DNA from: Rubrivivax sp.
GTDB taxonomy: Bacteria; Pseudomonadota; Gammaproteobacteria; Burkholderiales; Burkholderiaceae
Assembly: GCA_016790225.1 (NCBI GenBank)
Contig: JAEUOZ010000047.1
Coordinates: forward strand, 1-22,773
Length of the DNA stretch: 22,773 bases
Direction of reading: 5' to 3'
Position 1 is the stretch's first letter, and every line of letters starts with the position of its first letter. A program made the position numbers and the translations under genes. Shown piece after piece: positions 15,614 through 22,773 of this stretch. Below the pieces are notes generated by a model. It ran no database searches and was not told the origin of the DNA. It was given only the letters and a program-made list of their open reading frames with translations.

Positions 15614-17071
15614 TCAGGCGTGCCGCGGAATCACCAGCCGCACCAGGCTGCCCCGCGGCGGCGCGGGCACAACGCTGAGCGAGCCATGTGCCTGCAGCGC
15701 CCAGTTGTGGCAAGCCATCAGCGATTGCGGCAGGGTGGGCAGGGTTCCCGCAGGCGCCGTGGGCGGCATCGGGCCGGAGTCGCGCAGGCTGAGCACCAGC
15801 TCCTGCGTTTGCGCGGCAAGGGTCAGCTCGATGCGCCGTTCGCCGGGCGGCACGCGCGCCACCGCTTGCAGCGCATGGCGCAACAGCTGGTGGACCACCT
15901 GCTCCAGCGCCATCGGATCCGCCATCACCCAGCCGATGTCTTCGTCGGTCGCCAGCGTGGTGACGACACCCAGGCGCTCGCACTCCGGCTCCAGCAGTTC
16001 CAGCGCGTCGCGCAGCAGTTCATCGGGCCGCACGCCCTGCGACCCCTGGCCCAGGCTCCCGGGCTCGGTGTGCGCGCTCAGACGCGAGATCACCTCGGAG
16101 GCCCGGCGCGCCTGCTGCGCGGCCTGACGGATCGCGCCCCGGGCCACCGCGAGCTCGGGGGGCTCCTTGTCGATCTCTCGGAGCGTGACCACCATCGGGT
16201 TGTGACGCGCCAGCGCGGTGCCAGACCGCTCCGCGCTGCCTGGGGCCGGGCTCAACGTGGACAGCCAGACGGCTTCCAGGCTGTCGCTGTGCAGGAACTC
16301 GGTATCGGCCTCGTGGCGCAAGCGGGCCTGACGCTGGAACCAGGCCGCCAGACCGATCGCCAGCAAGCTGGTGGCCAGGCACCAGGCGGCGAGTTCGGCC
16401 CAGGGCAAGGACAACCAGCCCACACGCCGCACGGCCACCAGTTCCGCCGGCAAGGATTCGACCGACAGCCGCTGGCGGAAGCCGTAGCGCCAACCGCCAG
16501 GATCATCGGCGCCGGCAGCGCCCGGCGCCAGGACGCGCCGCTGCCCGGCGTACTCCAGCCAGGCACGGACCTGACCGTGCGTGGCCATGGGGCTGCTTTC
16601 GCCCTGGCTGGCCAGCTGGCGCAGATCCAGCTGCAGCGCGAAGCTGGCGGGATCACCAGCGCGCACCAGCCACTGACGACCGGCGGCCAGTTCCAGCAGG
16701 GCCAGCACCGGACGCTGGCTGGATCGCGACTGTGCCTCCGCCACCGCCAGGCGCTCGGCCATGGCACCGGGCCAGGGATTCTGTGCGTCGTGCCGCAGGA
16801 CCTTCTGCACCGCCGGATGAACCGACGGCAGGCGCGTCTCGGGCATCAGCCGCTCGCCGGGCTCCGGCCTTGGCTGCAGCAAGGCCAGGGTCTCGACCAG
16901 GGCTTCGTGGTGGCGCGCCTGCTGCGAGAGCCAGCGATGCAGGGAATTCGCCTCGTTCTCGAAGACAAATCGCTCGCGCTCCAGGCTCATGTGCACGCCC
17001 GCGATGCAGCCCGCCAGCGTCAGGGCCAGCCAGGCCAGCAGGAGCAGCAGGTTTCTCGCGCGAACCGACAT
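15614..17071 (-). CDS. Membrane sensor histidine-kinase-like protein with degenerate catalytic motifs
   Basis: The product has about 485 residues: a transmembrane segment near residues 7-27, a periplasmic region, a second transmembrane segment near 222-247, a dimerisation-like helix pair and an HATPase_c-like C-terminus. It resembles FixL/TodS-type kinases (QQARRASEVISRL, then MALEQVVHQLL). However, the H-box HEINQPL of relatives reads REIDKEP, with Arg298 at the phospho-acceptor position. The N-box Asn is His399, the G1 box reads DSGPMPP, and the glycine-rich lid is absent (TLPTLPQSLMACHNWALQAHG). I infer that it cannot autophosphorylate and probably does not bind ATP normally; it may act as a pseudokinase or be decaying. 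The frame is intact. A GTG start at 17086 is an alternative; neither has a good ribosome-binding site. It begins 15-30 bases after the hydrolase stop, so it is probably the last gene of the transporter operon. Confidence 0.8.
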   Translation of the reverse strand: MSVRARNLLLLLAWLALTLAGCIAGVHMSLERERFVFENEANSLHRWLSQQARHHEALVETLALLQPRPEPGERLMPETRLPSVHPAVQKVLRHDAQNPWPGAMAERLAVAEAQSRSSQRPVLALLELAAGRQWLVRAGDPASFALQLDLRQLASQGESSPMATHGQVRAWLEYAGQRRVLAPGAAGADDPGGWRYGFRQRLSVESLPAELVAVRRVGWLSLPWAELAAWCLATSLLAIGLAAWFQRQARLRHEADTEFLHSDSLEAVWLSTLSPAPGSAERSGTALARHNPMVVTLREIDKEPPELAVARGAIRQAAQQARRASEVISRLSAHTEPGSLGQGSQGVRPDELLRDALELLEPECERLGVVTTLATDEDIGWVMADPMALEQVVHQLLRHALQAVARVPPGERRIELTLAAQTQELVLSLRDSGPMPPTAPAGTLPTLPQSLMACHNWALQAHGSLSVVPAPPRGSLVRLVIPRHA

Positions 17072-17101
17072 GCGCAGATTCTGCACCCGTAGCCGCGCAG
17101 A

Positions 17102-17971
17102 TCAGTTCCCCAAGAAGAAGCGCTCGACAATCGCGTGCTGTTCCGGGGTGTTCAAGGCAGGCGCATGACCGCAGCCCGGGATCTCCACGACGACCGCGCG
17201 CGGGCCTCTCTGACGCATGGCATCAGCGGTCTCGCGCAGCAGCAGATCGGAGTCCGCGCCCCGCAGACACAGCACCGGCAGCTCCAGGCTGTCCCAGGCG
17301 GGCCAGATCTCGTAGTCGTCCGGGTGATGGATGAACTGCAGCACCATGGCCGGGTCGTAGTGTGGCGTCACGCGCCCATCCGGCAAGCGCCTGACCGAGC
17401 TTTCAGTCAGGCGCAGCCACTGCTCATCGCTGAGCCAGCCGTAGGGCTTGTAGACGCTGCGGAAGTAGGCCTCGAGCTCCGACACGCGCCGGAAAGCGGC
17501 CGGGCTGCCGGCATAGCTGCGGATGCGCTCGATCGCCGCCGGCGCCAGGCTGGGCCCGTTGTCGTTGAGCACCAGACGCGTGACGCGGCCGCGCAGCGGC
17601 CCGGCGGCCGCCAGCGTGCCGATCGCGCCGCCCATGGAAGTGCCCAGCCACAGGCAGTGCTCGACATTCAGGGCGTCCAGCAGGGCCACCGCCAGCCGCA
17701 CATAGAATGAAAGGTTATACTCCGCGCGCGGATCGGGGCTCCACTCGCTCAGACCGCGGCCCAGGGTATCCGGGCAGATCACGCGCCAGCGGCGCGAGAG
17801 GTGCCGCGCGATGTCATCCATGTCGCGGCCCGTGCGGGCCAGGCCATGCCAGGCGATCACCGTCTGCGGGTGCTCGCTGCCCCACTCCGTGACGTGGATC
17901 TCGCGGTCCAGCACGCGCAGGTAGCGCGATTGCGGCGCGGCCATCGTCGTCGTCGAAGGCTCCAGCTGCAT
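17102..17971 (-). CDS. Alpha/beta-fold hydrolase
   Basis: This 289-residue cytoplasmic alpha/beta hydrolase has no signal peptide. The oxyanion-hole motif WHGLARTGRD lies near residues 42-51, the nucleophile elbow GTSMGG contains Ser112, the acid is Asp242 (in GADSDLL; Asp240 is the alternative), and His269 lies in GCGHAP, so the triad is complete. The usual family reaction is hydrolysis of an ester, lactone or C-C bond; the substrate is not evident. The start is supported by GGAG seven bases upstream and lies only two bases after the livM stop (TGA-GC-ATG), which suggests translational coupling. This placement in a Liv-type operon suggests that the imported solute, or a product of it, is hydrolysed in the cytoplasm. 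Another in-frame ATG at residue 10 is possible. Confidence 0.9.
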   Translation of the reverse strand: MQLEPSTTTMAAPQSRYLRVLDREIHVTEWGSEHPQTVIAWHGLARTGRDMDDIARHLSRRWRVICPDTLGRGLSEWSPDPRAEYNLSFYVRLAVALLDALNVEHCLWLGTSMGGAIGTLAAAGPLRGRVTRLVLNDNGPSLAPAAIERIRSYAGSPAAFRRVSELEAYFRSVYKPYGWLSDEQWLRLTESSVRRLPDGRVTPHYDPAMVLQFIHHPDDYEIWPAWDSLELPVLCLRGADSDLLLRETADAMRQRGPRAVVVEIPGCGHAPALNTPEQHAIVERFFLGN

Positions 17972-17973
17972 GC

Positions 17974-19047
17974 TCAGGCTCCGGGCTTGGCCAGCCGCAG
18001 CGTGCGCGCACGCAGACGCCCGACGATGCCGGTCGGAAAGTGGTAGACGGACAGCACGAACAGCACGCCGAGCCACAGCAGCCAGCGGTCCGGCGTCAGC
18101 ACGGCGCTGAGCAGCGGCACGCCTTCCACCGCGCTGCCGGCCAGCTTCAGCAGATCCTGCAGGTAGTTCTGCGCCAGCACGAAGAGCACGCTGCCGATCA
18201 CCGCGCCATACAGCGTTCCCATGCCGCCGATCACCACGATCAGCAGCACGTCGAGCATGATCTCGAAGCTCAGGGTCGTGTCCGGCCCGGTGTAGCGCAG
18301 CCACAGCGCCAGCAGCGCACCGGCCACGGTGGCCAGCAGTGCGGCCAGCACGTTGGACAGGGTGCGGTAGACCACCACGCGCAGGCCGATGGCCTCGGCG
18401 CGGAAATCGTTTTCGCGGATGGCCTGCAGCACGCGGCCGAAGGGCGAGTTGACAACCCGCAGCGTGCCCAGGAACAGCAGCGTCACCACGCCGAAGAGCA
18501 GCCAGTAGCTGAGGTGGCGCCCATCCAGCGCAAAGCCCAGCCACTCGAAATCGAAAGATGGTGAGAGCAGTTCGGGGTTCTTGAAGGTCAGCCCGTCTTC
18601 GCCGCCGGTGAAGTCGGACAACTGCGAGGCCAGGGTCTGGAACGCCGCAGCCACGGCCAGCGTGATCATCGCGAAGAAGATGGCCTTCACGCGCAGGCTG
18701 AAGAGCCCGATCACCAGGCTCAGCAGCAGCGATGCGCCCAGCGCCAGCAGCAGCCCCAGCGCGACCGCATCGAAGCCCGGCCCCAGGCGCGTGCTGGCGA
18801 TCGCCACGCCGTAGGCGCCGATGCCGAAGAACATCGTGTGCGCAAAGCTGACGATGCCGGTGTAGCCCAGCAGCAGGTCGTAGCTGGTGACCAGCAGGAT
18901 GAAGATCAGGACCTTGGCCGCCACGCTGAGGGCCTTGCTGCCGGGCAGCCACAGCGGGGCGAAGGCCAGGCCCACGACGATCAGCAGCAGGGCCGCCGCG
19001 AGCCAGACATTGCGCGGGCGATCATGGGAGAGCAGGCGGTCGATCAT
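17974..19047 (-). CDS. livM: Branched-chain amino acid type ABC transporter permease LivM
   Basis: This 357-residue inner-membrane permease has LivM-family features: a hydrophobic N-terminal helix, the conserved stretch LLLGYTGIVSFAHTMFFGIGAY near residues 58-80, further helices rich in Leu and Ala, the cytoplasmic coupling segment VNSPFGRVLQAIRENDFRAEA near 207-227 and GGMGTLYGAVIG near 285-296. It pairs with LivH to form the translocation channel energised by LivG and LivF. The start has AAGGG a few bases upstream, overlapping the end of livH; the gap between the genes is 10 bases. The downstream hydrolase begins two bases after its stop. The length is normal and no disruption is seen. Confidence 0.95.
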   Translation of the reverse strand: MIDRLLSHDRPRNVWLAAALLLIVVGLAFAPLWLPGSKALSVAAKVLIFILLVTSYDLLLGYTGIVSFAHTMFFGIGAYGVAIASTRLGPGFDAVALGLLLALGASLLLSLVIGLFSLRVKAIFFAMITLAVAAAFQTLASQLSDFTGGEDGLTFKNPELLSPSFDFEWLGFALDGRHLSYWLLFGVVTLLFLGTLRVVNSPFGRVLQAIRENDFRAEAIGLRVVVYRTLSNVLAALLATVAGALLALWLRYTGPDTTLSFEIMLDVLLIVVIGGMGTLYGAVIGSVLFVLAQNYLQDLLKLAGSAVEGVPLLSAVLTPDRWLLWLGVLFVLSVYHFPTGIVGRLRARTLRLAKPGA

Positions 19048-19057
19048 GACGGGCCCT

Positions 19058-20110
19058 TCAGCGGTTGGTCACCGGATAGAGACCCCGCGGCCGCCACAGC
19101 AGCACGGCCACCATCAGCCCGATGTTGGAGAACAGGGCCACCTTGGGTGCGAGAAAGCCGGTGTAGTTGGCCATCACGCCCACCAGCAGTGCGCCGATGA
19201 AGCAGCCCAGCGTGCTGCCCAGCCCGCCGATGATGATGACGATGAAGATGAGCACGTTGACCTGCGCGCCGATCTGCGGCGTGACGTTCTGCTGGTACAG
19301 GCCCCACAACGAGCCGCCCAGCCCCGCCAGCGCGGAGCCGACCACGAAGACACCGACAAACAGCCGCTTCACGCGGTAGCCCAGCGCCTCGACCATCTCG
19401 CGGTCCTGGACACCCGCGCGCACCAGCAGGCCCACTTTCGTGCGCGCCAGCACCCAGCTCATGAGCGCGAAGACCAGCAGGCCGACCACCATGGCCAGCA
19501 CGCGCAGTTTCTCCACCGAGGCATCGCCGAAGAAGATCGAGCCACGCAGCGCTTCGGGCGGCGGCAGCGGCACCTGCAGCGGCCCCCAGATGACCTTGAT
19601 GATCTCCTCGCCGACGATCATGCCGCCCATCGTGATGAGGATCTGCTTCAGGTGCAGCCCGTAGACCGGGCGCACGATGATGCGTTCGAAGGCCAGGCCC
19701 ACCGAACCGGCCACGATCATGGCCGCCAGCATCGCGGCAAACACGGCGACGAGGTTCATGCCCAGCAAGGGGCTGGTCGTGTAGCCGCTCATCGCCGCCA
19801 TGACCGTGGTGGCGACAAACGCACCCAGCGCGATGAAGACGCCGTGGCCGAAGTTCAGCACGTCCATGAGGCCGAAGACCAGCGTCAGCCCCGACGCGAT
19901 GATGAAGATGATCAGGCCCATCGCCAGGCCCGCGATGGTCAGCGTCAGCCAGGTCGACGGGCTGCCCACCAGTGGCAGCGCCGCGAGCATCAGCGCGCCC
20001 AGCAGCAGCAGCGGGACGGCATCGAAGCGCGCCTTGGGGACGGCCTCGGTACTGCCGGCCGCCGGGGGCTGTGGCGCTGCAGGTCGGGCGGTGCTTGCCG
20101 TGGCGTTCAT
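19058..20110 (-). CDS. livH: Branched-chain amino acid type ABC transporter permease LivH
   Basis: This is a 350-residue inner-membrane permease. After an unusually long Ala/Pro-rich cytoplasmic N-terminus (about 30 residues), several transmembrane helices follow. The hallmark segment GLTLVFGLMDVLNFGHGVFIALGA lies near residues 74-97, the coupling loop RTKVGLLVRAGVQDREMVEALG near 222-243, and IIGGLGSTLGCFIGALLVG near 295-313. These are standard for the LivH family, which forms a heterodimer with LivM. The ATG overlaps the livF stop by four bases (20107-20110), a typical coupled arrangement. LivH proteins are often about 290-310 residues, so most of the extra length is the N-terminal extension; a later start is possible but no better Met is evident before the first helix. 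Confidence 0.95.
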   Translation of the reverse strand: MNATASTARPAAPQPPAAGSTEAVPKARFDAVPLLLLGALMLAALPLVGSPSTWLTLTIAGLAMGLIIFIIASGLTLVFGLMDVLNFGHGVFIALGAFVATTVMAAMSGYTTSPLLGMNLVAVFAAMLAAMIVAGSVGLAFERIIVRPVYGLHLKQILITMGGMIVGEEIIKVIWGPLQVPLPPPEALRGSIFFGDASVEKLRVLAMVVGLLVFALMSWVLARTKVGLLVRAGVQDREMVEALGYRVKRLFVGVFVVGSALAGLGGSLWGLYQQNVTPQIGAQVNVLIFIVIIIGGLGSTLGCFIGALLVGVMANYTGFLAPKVALFSNIGLMVAVLLWRPRGLYPVTNR

Positions 20111-20844
20111 GCGTGGGCTCCCAGCGACAGACCGAGCAGTCGCTGCTGAAGTTGATCGTCTGCGCTCAGTTCGGCCATGGAGCCGGCGTGCACGACACGG
20201 CCGTTGTCCATGACCGCCACGCGGTCACCCAGGGCGCGGGCCATGGCCACGTTCTGCTCGACGAGCAGGATCGTCGTCTTCTGGCGCTTGAGCTCCTGGA
20301 AGGCGCGGATCAGGTTCTGGATGATCGACGGGGCCAGGCCCTTGCTGGGTTCGTCGATCAGCAGCAGGTCGCGCGGCTCGACGATGGCGCGCGCCACCGC
20401 CAGCATCTGCTTCTGTCCGCCGGAGAGCTTGCCCGCCGGATAGAGCCAGAACTTGCGCAGCGCCGGGAAGAGATCGAATATCCACGCCAGCCGGGCTTCA
20501 TCCAGCTGCGCCGCGTGGCGGGCGCCACGCGCGGCGAGCAGCATGTTTTCCTGCACCGTCAGATCGGTGAAGATGCCCATGTTCTCGGGCACATAGGCGA
20601 TGCCTCGCATGGCGATCTCGGGCACGGCAAGGCCCGTCAAGGGCTGGCCGCGGAACGTGACGCTGCCCTGGGATGCCGACCACAGGCCCATGATCGTGCG
20701 CAGCGTGGTCGTCTTGCCGGCGCCATTGCGCCCCAGCAGCATGGTCACCTCGCCCTCGGGCACCTCCAGATCCACGCCATGCAGGATGTGGTATGCGCCG
20801 ATGTGCGTGTGCACGCCGCGCAGGCTGAGCAGCGTCTGGCTCAT
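20107..20844 (-). CDS. livF: Branched-chain amino acid type ABC transporter ATP-binding protein LivF
   Basis: This 245-residue cytoplasmic ATPase subunit of the importer has Walker A GRNGAGKTT at residues 38-46, Q-loop region YVPENMGIF near 85-93, ABC signature LSGGQKQ starting at residue 140, Walker B LLLIDEPSKGL near 158-168, and ILLVEQN near the switch region. Gln in place of the H-loop His is normal for LivF. The start is supported by a strong ribosome-binding site. It overlaps the start of livH and follows livG after 58 bases. The length and motifs are intact, so the subunit is expected to be functional. Confidence 0.97.
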   Translation of the reverse strand: MSQTLLSLRGVHTHIGAYHILHGVDLEVPEGEVTMLLGRNGAGKTTTLRTIMGLWSASQGSVTFRGQPLTGLAVPEIAMRGIAYVPENMGIFTDLTVQENMLLAARGARHAAQLDEARLAWIFDLFPALRKFWLYPAGKLSGGQKQMLAVARAIVEPRDLLLIDEPSKGLAPSIIQNLIRAFQELKRQKTTILLVEQNVAMARALGDRVAVMDNGRVVHAGSMAELSADDQLQQRLLGLSLGAHA

Positions 20845-20850
20845 CGCACG

Positions 20851-20858
20851 CTCCTCCC
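20851..20858 (-). promoter_or_regulatory. Strong Shine-Dalgarno of livF
   Basis: The minus strand reads GGGAGGAG six bases before the livF ATG. It is the best ribosome-binding site in the operon and contrasts with livG, which has none visible. Confidence 0.8.
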
Positions 20859-20902
20859 TGCTGCAGGCCGCGGGCTTGGCGCCATGGAAGGACGATGTGC
20901 GC

Positions 20903-21709
20903 TCATCGGCCTGCTCCCGCTGCCGTCGTGGCCGCTTCGTCGTCGGTGGCGATGCCCAGGTAGGCCTGCTGCACCACGGGTGAGGCGATCACCGCGCGCG
21001 GCTCGCCATCGGCCACCAGCTGGCCGTTGTGCAGCACCACGATGCGGTCGGAGAGTTCGCTCACGACGTCCATCTTGTGTTCCACCAGCAGGATGCAGCG
21101 GTCCTTGCGTGCCTTGAGCTGGCGGATCAGATCCAGCACCACCGGCACTTCGTCCAGGCTCATGCCGGCCGTGGGTTCGTCGAACATGTAGACCTTCGGA
21201 TCCAGGGCCATCAGCAGGGCCACCTCGAGCTTGCGCTGATCTCCGTGCGGCAGGGCCGCCACGGGCTGCAAGGCCTTGTCGGACAGGCGCACGCTGTCCA
21301 GGATCTCGCGTGCCTCGGCCGTCCAGTCCTGGCGATCCAGCCAGACGCGCCACAGGTCGATGCCACCCCAGCCGCCGCCGCGCCCCCGCCCCTGCTCGCG
21401 TGCCTGCACGGCCAGGCGCACGTTTTCCTGGGCGCTGAGGTTGGGGAAGAGCTGCGTCAGCTGAAACGCCCTGCCGAGGCCACGGCGCGTGCGCAGCGGC
21501 GCAGGCAGCCGTGTGATGTCTTCACCATCCAGCAGCACGCGGCCCTCGCTGGCCGGCAGCTGCCCGGAAACGAGGTTGAAGTAGGTCGTCTTGCCTGCGC
21601 CGTTAGGCCCCACGATGGCCGTCAGCGTGCCCGCCTCGAAGCGGCAGCTCACGTGGTCCACCGCCACGTGACCGCCGAAGCGGATGGTCAGGTCCTGGGT
21701 TTCGAGCAT
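20903..21709 (-). CDS. livG: Branched-chain amino acid type ABC transporter ATP-binding protein LivG
   Basis: This 268-residue cytoplasmic ATPase partners LivF. Walker A is GPNGAGKTT at residues 34-42, the Q-loop segment is GRAFQLTQLFPNLS near 79-92, the signature reads LPHGDQRKLEVA near 160, Walker B is VYMFDEPTAG near 178-187, and the H-loop is LLVEHKMD near 212. The N-terminus MLETQDLTIRFGG is canonical for the family, so the start is accepted although no Shine-Dalgarno precedes it; instead a GC hairpin abuts the ATG. A Gly/Arg-rich insertion (EQGRGRGGGWGG) lies in the helical region near residue 110. It follows the solute-binding protein gene after 113 bases and precedes livF by 58. Confidence 0.96.
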   Translation of the reverse strand: MLETQDLTIRFGGHVAVDHVSCRFEAGTLTAIVGPNGAGKTTYFNLVSGQLPASEGRVLLDGEDITRLPAPLRTRRGLGRAFQLTQLFPNLSAQENVRLAVQAREQGRGRGGGWGGIDLWRVWLDRQDWTAEAREILDSVRLSDKALQPVAALPHGDQRKLEVALLMALDPKVYMFDEPTAGMSLDEVPVVLDLIRQLKARKDRCILLVEHKMDVVSELSDRIVVLHNGQLVADGEPRAVIASPVVQQAYLGIATDDEAATTAAGAGR

Positions 21710-21711
21710 GG

Positions 21712-21727
21712 GCGGGCTTGGGCCCGC
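21712..21727 (-). promoter_or_regulatory. Perfect GC hairpin directly upstream of the livG start
   Basis: On the minus strand GCGGGC pairs with GCCCGC around a four-base loop (CCAA), and the stem ends two bases before the livG ATG. No T-run follows, so it is not a standard terminator. It occupies the place where a ribosome-binding site would be. The function is inferred: possible limitation of livG translation, or an RNA-processing or stability element behind the solute-binding protein gene. A second, weaker stem (CGCAC with GTGCG) lies at 21775-21793. Confidence 0.45.
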
Positions 21728-21822
21728 GTCGGACGACGGGGCCAGCGGGGTGTCACAGGGAACGCATGGCGCAGCGCACGGGCGCGCGGTGCGTCAGCGG
21801 CAACGCAAGGAGCGTGGGCGAC

Positions 21823-22773
21823 TCAGCGCTTGTTGCGGATCGGCACGACCATCTCTTCGGCCTTGATCACGCGCACCAGCTCGGGCACGCCCCAGGCGAA
21901 GGCCGGATCGACCTTGATGCGGAAGTGGTACATGTCCTGCATCGCCTGGTGATCCTCCTTGCGGAAGGTCATCTTGCCCTTGGGCGTCTCGAAACTCATG
22001 CCGGCCATCGTGGCGATCAGCTTCTCGGTGCTGGTGTCGCCCTTGGTCTTCTTCAGGGCTTCCACCACGGCGATCGCGGCGCTCATGCCGCCGGCCGTGA
22101 AGAAGTCAGGCGGTGTCTTGAACTTCGTGTAGTGGTTGGCCACCAGCCATTCGTTGACCGGGTTCTTGGGAATGCCGAAGTAGTAGTACAGGCCACCTTC
22201 CATGCCCGGGAACTGCTTGTAAGCGGTCATGGCCGGCAGGATGTTGCCGCCCGTGGCGATCTCGATGCCGTGGCGCTTCAGATCCATGTCGGCGATCTTG
22301 AACGGATTGCCGCCGGCCCAGATGATCCAGATGATCTTGCGGCCTGGCTGATCCTTGAGCTTGTCGATGATGCGCTGTGCGGCGGCGGTGAAATCGCTGG
22401 TCGCCGCAGGCAGGTATTCCTCGTGCGCCAGCTTGGCCGTCTTCAGCGCCTCACGGAAGGCCTTGACACCGTCGCGGCCGAAGGCGTTGTCCTGTGCCAT
22501 CGTCACGATCGTGTTGCCGGCCTTGTCGAGCGCGGCGGCGTTGGCGATCGCATCCTGGCTGGAATTGCGGCCCGTGCGGAAGATGTAGCGGTTCCAGCGT
22601 TCACCGGTGATCGAATCGGCCACCGCGGGCTCGACGAGCAGGATCTTCTTGAACTCCTCGGCCACCGGCAGCATCGCCAGCGCCACCGGGCTCGCCGTGG
22701 GGCCGACGGCGAGGTCGACCTTGTCGTCGGCATAGGCCTGCTGCAGCAGCGTCTTGCCCACATCGGGCTTGCC
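21823..22773 (-). CDS. Periplasmic solute-binding protein of the Liv/HAAT family (5' end missing)
   Basis: The C-terminal 316 residues of a type 1 periplasmic-binding-fold protein (Peripla_BP_6, LivJ/LivK-like) are present; the N-terminus and signal peptide lie beyond the window. Visible features are a GPTASPVALAM segment near the ligand cleft, IFRTGRNSSQDA, AQDNAFGRDGVKAF between the two lobes, SDFTAAAQRIID, and WAGGNPFKIADMDLKRHGIE. The protein delivers the solute to LivHM. The family binds branched-chain amino acids, amides, urea or aromatic and other carboxylates; nothing here decides which. It is the first gene of the operon visible, so the operon promoter is probably outside the window. 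The reading frame begins before base 22773, and the internal GTG at 22761 is not the start. Confidence 0.93.
   Translation of the reverse strand, partial: GKPDVGKTLLQQAYADDKVDLAVGPTASPVALAMLPVAEEFKKILLVEPAVADSITGERWNRYIFRTGRNSSQDAIANAAALDKAGNTIVTMAQDNAFGRDGVKAFREALKTAKLAHEEYLPAATSDFTAAAQRIIDKLKDQPGRKIIWIIWAGGNPFKIADMDLKRHGIEIATGGNILPAMTAYKQFPGMEGGLYYYFGIPKNPVNEWLVANHYTKFKTPPDFFTAGGMSAAIAVVEALKKTKGDTSTEKLIATMAGMSFETPKGKMTFRKEDHQAMQDMYHFRIKVDPAFAWGVPELVRVIKAEEMVVPIRNKR

Noticed and set aside
15620..17092. Plus-strand 490-codon frame almost exactly opposite the kinase-like gene
   Set aside because: The near-equal length is striking, but the product is Gln/Arg/His-rich with no membrane or domain pattern, while the minus strand shows two transmembrane segments and HATPase-like order.
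17975..18952. N-terminal extension of the hydrolase frame through livM
   Set aside because: The frame is open but overlaps livM out of phase and encodes no recognisable fold; the ATG at 17971 has a good ribosome-binding site.
21753..21767. Minus-strand mini-frame MRSL in the leader of livG as a leader peptide
   Set aside because: It has no ribosome-binding site and no run of regulatory codons such as Leu, Ile or Val; chance is sufficient.

Overview
The window is GC-rich DNA with codon use and gene content typical of a betaproteobacterium, most likely Burkholderiales; no rRNA or marker gene is present to place it further. It holds nine protein-coding genes and no tRNA, rRNA, CRISPR array or insertion sequence that I can see. 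The left two thirds encode secreted and surface proteins, and the right third is a branched-chain amino acid type (Liv/HAAT) ABC transporter operon.

Left block, minus strand (10007 down to 1): a two-partner secretion pair. tpsB (8271-10007) encodes the outer-membrane transporter and tpsA (224-8176) the filamentous-haemagglutinin-like exoprotein. TpsA has an extended signal peptide, a TPS secretion domain, about 15 imperfect 'NSLVG' repeats, and a tail of YDG-type domains that becomes an exact 255-bp tandem array. The array is interrupted by an in-frame TAA at 224-226. The same frame continues coding for the same repeat down to base 1, so the gene is either disrupted or carries an assembly error in a repeat.

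Middle, plus strand (10367-15514): a divergent gene for a lipoprotein of about 1715 residues. It joins a galactose-oxidase-like radical-copper oxidase (all five metal/radical residues visible), an Ig-like and a PKD-like domain, a YVTN beta-propeller, a di-haem MauG/cytochrome c peroxidase-like module with two CASCH sites, and three CBM60-like modules. An H2O2-producing oxidase and an H2O2-using haem peroxidase on one carbohydrate-binding chain is the most interesting content of the window.

Right block, minus strand (22773 down to 15614): a compact probable operon, read as solute-binding protein (cut by the window end), livG, livF, livH, livM, an alpha/beta hydrolase, and a membrane sensor-kinase-like protein whose phospho-acceptor His, N-box Asn and glycine-rich ATP lid are degenerate. 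livF/livH overlap by 4 bases, livM/hydrolase are 2 bases apart, and the kinase-like gene starts 15-30 bases after the hydrolase. I infer import of an amino acid or small carboxylate-type solute with possible intracellular hydrolysis; the substrate cannot be read from sequence.
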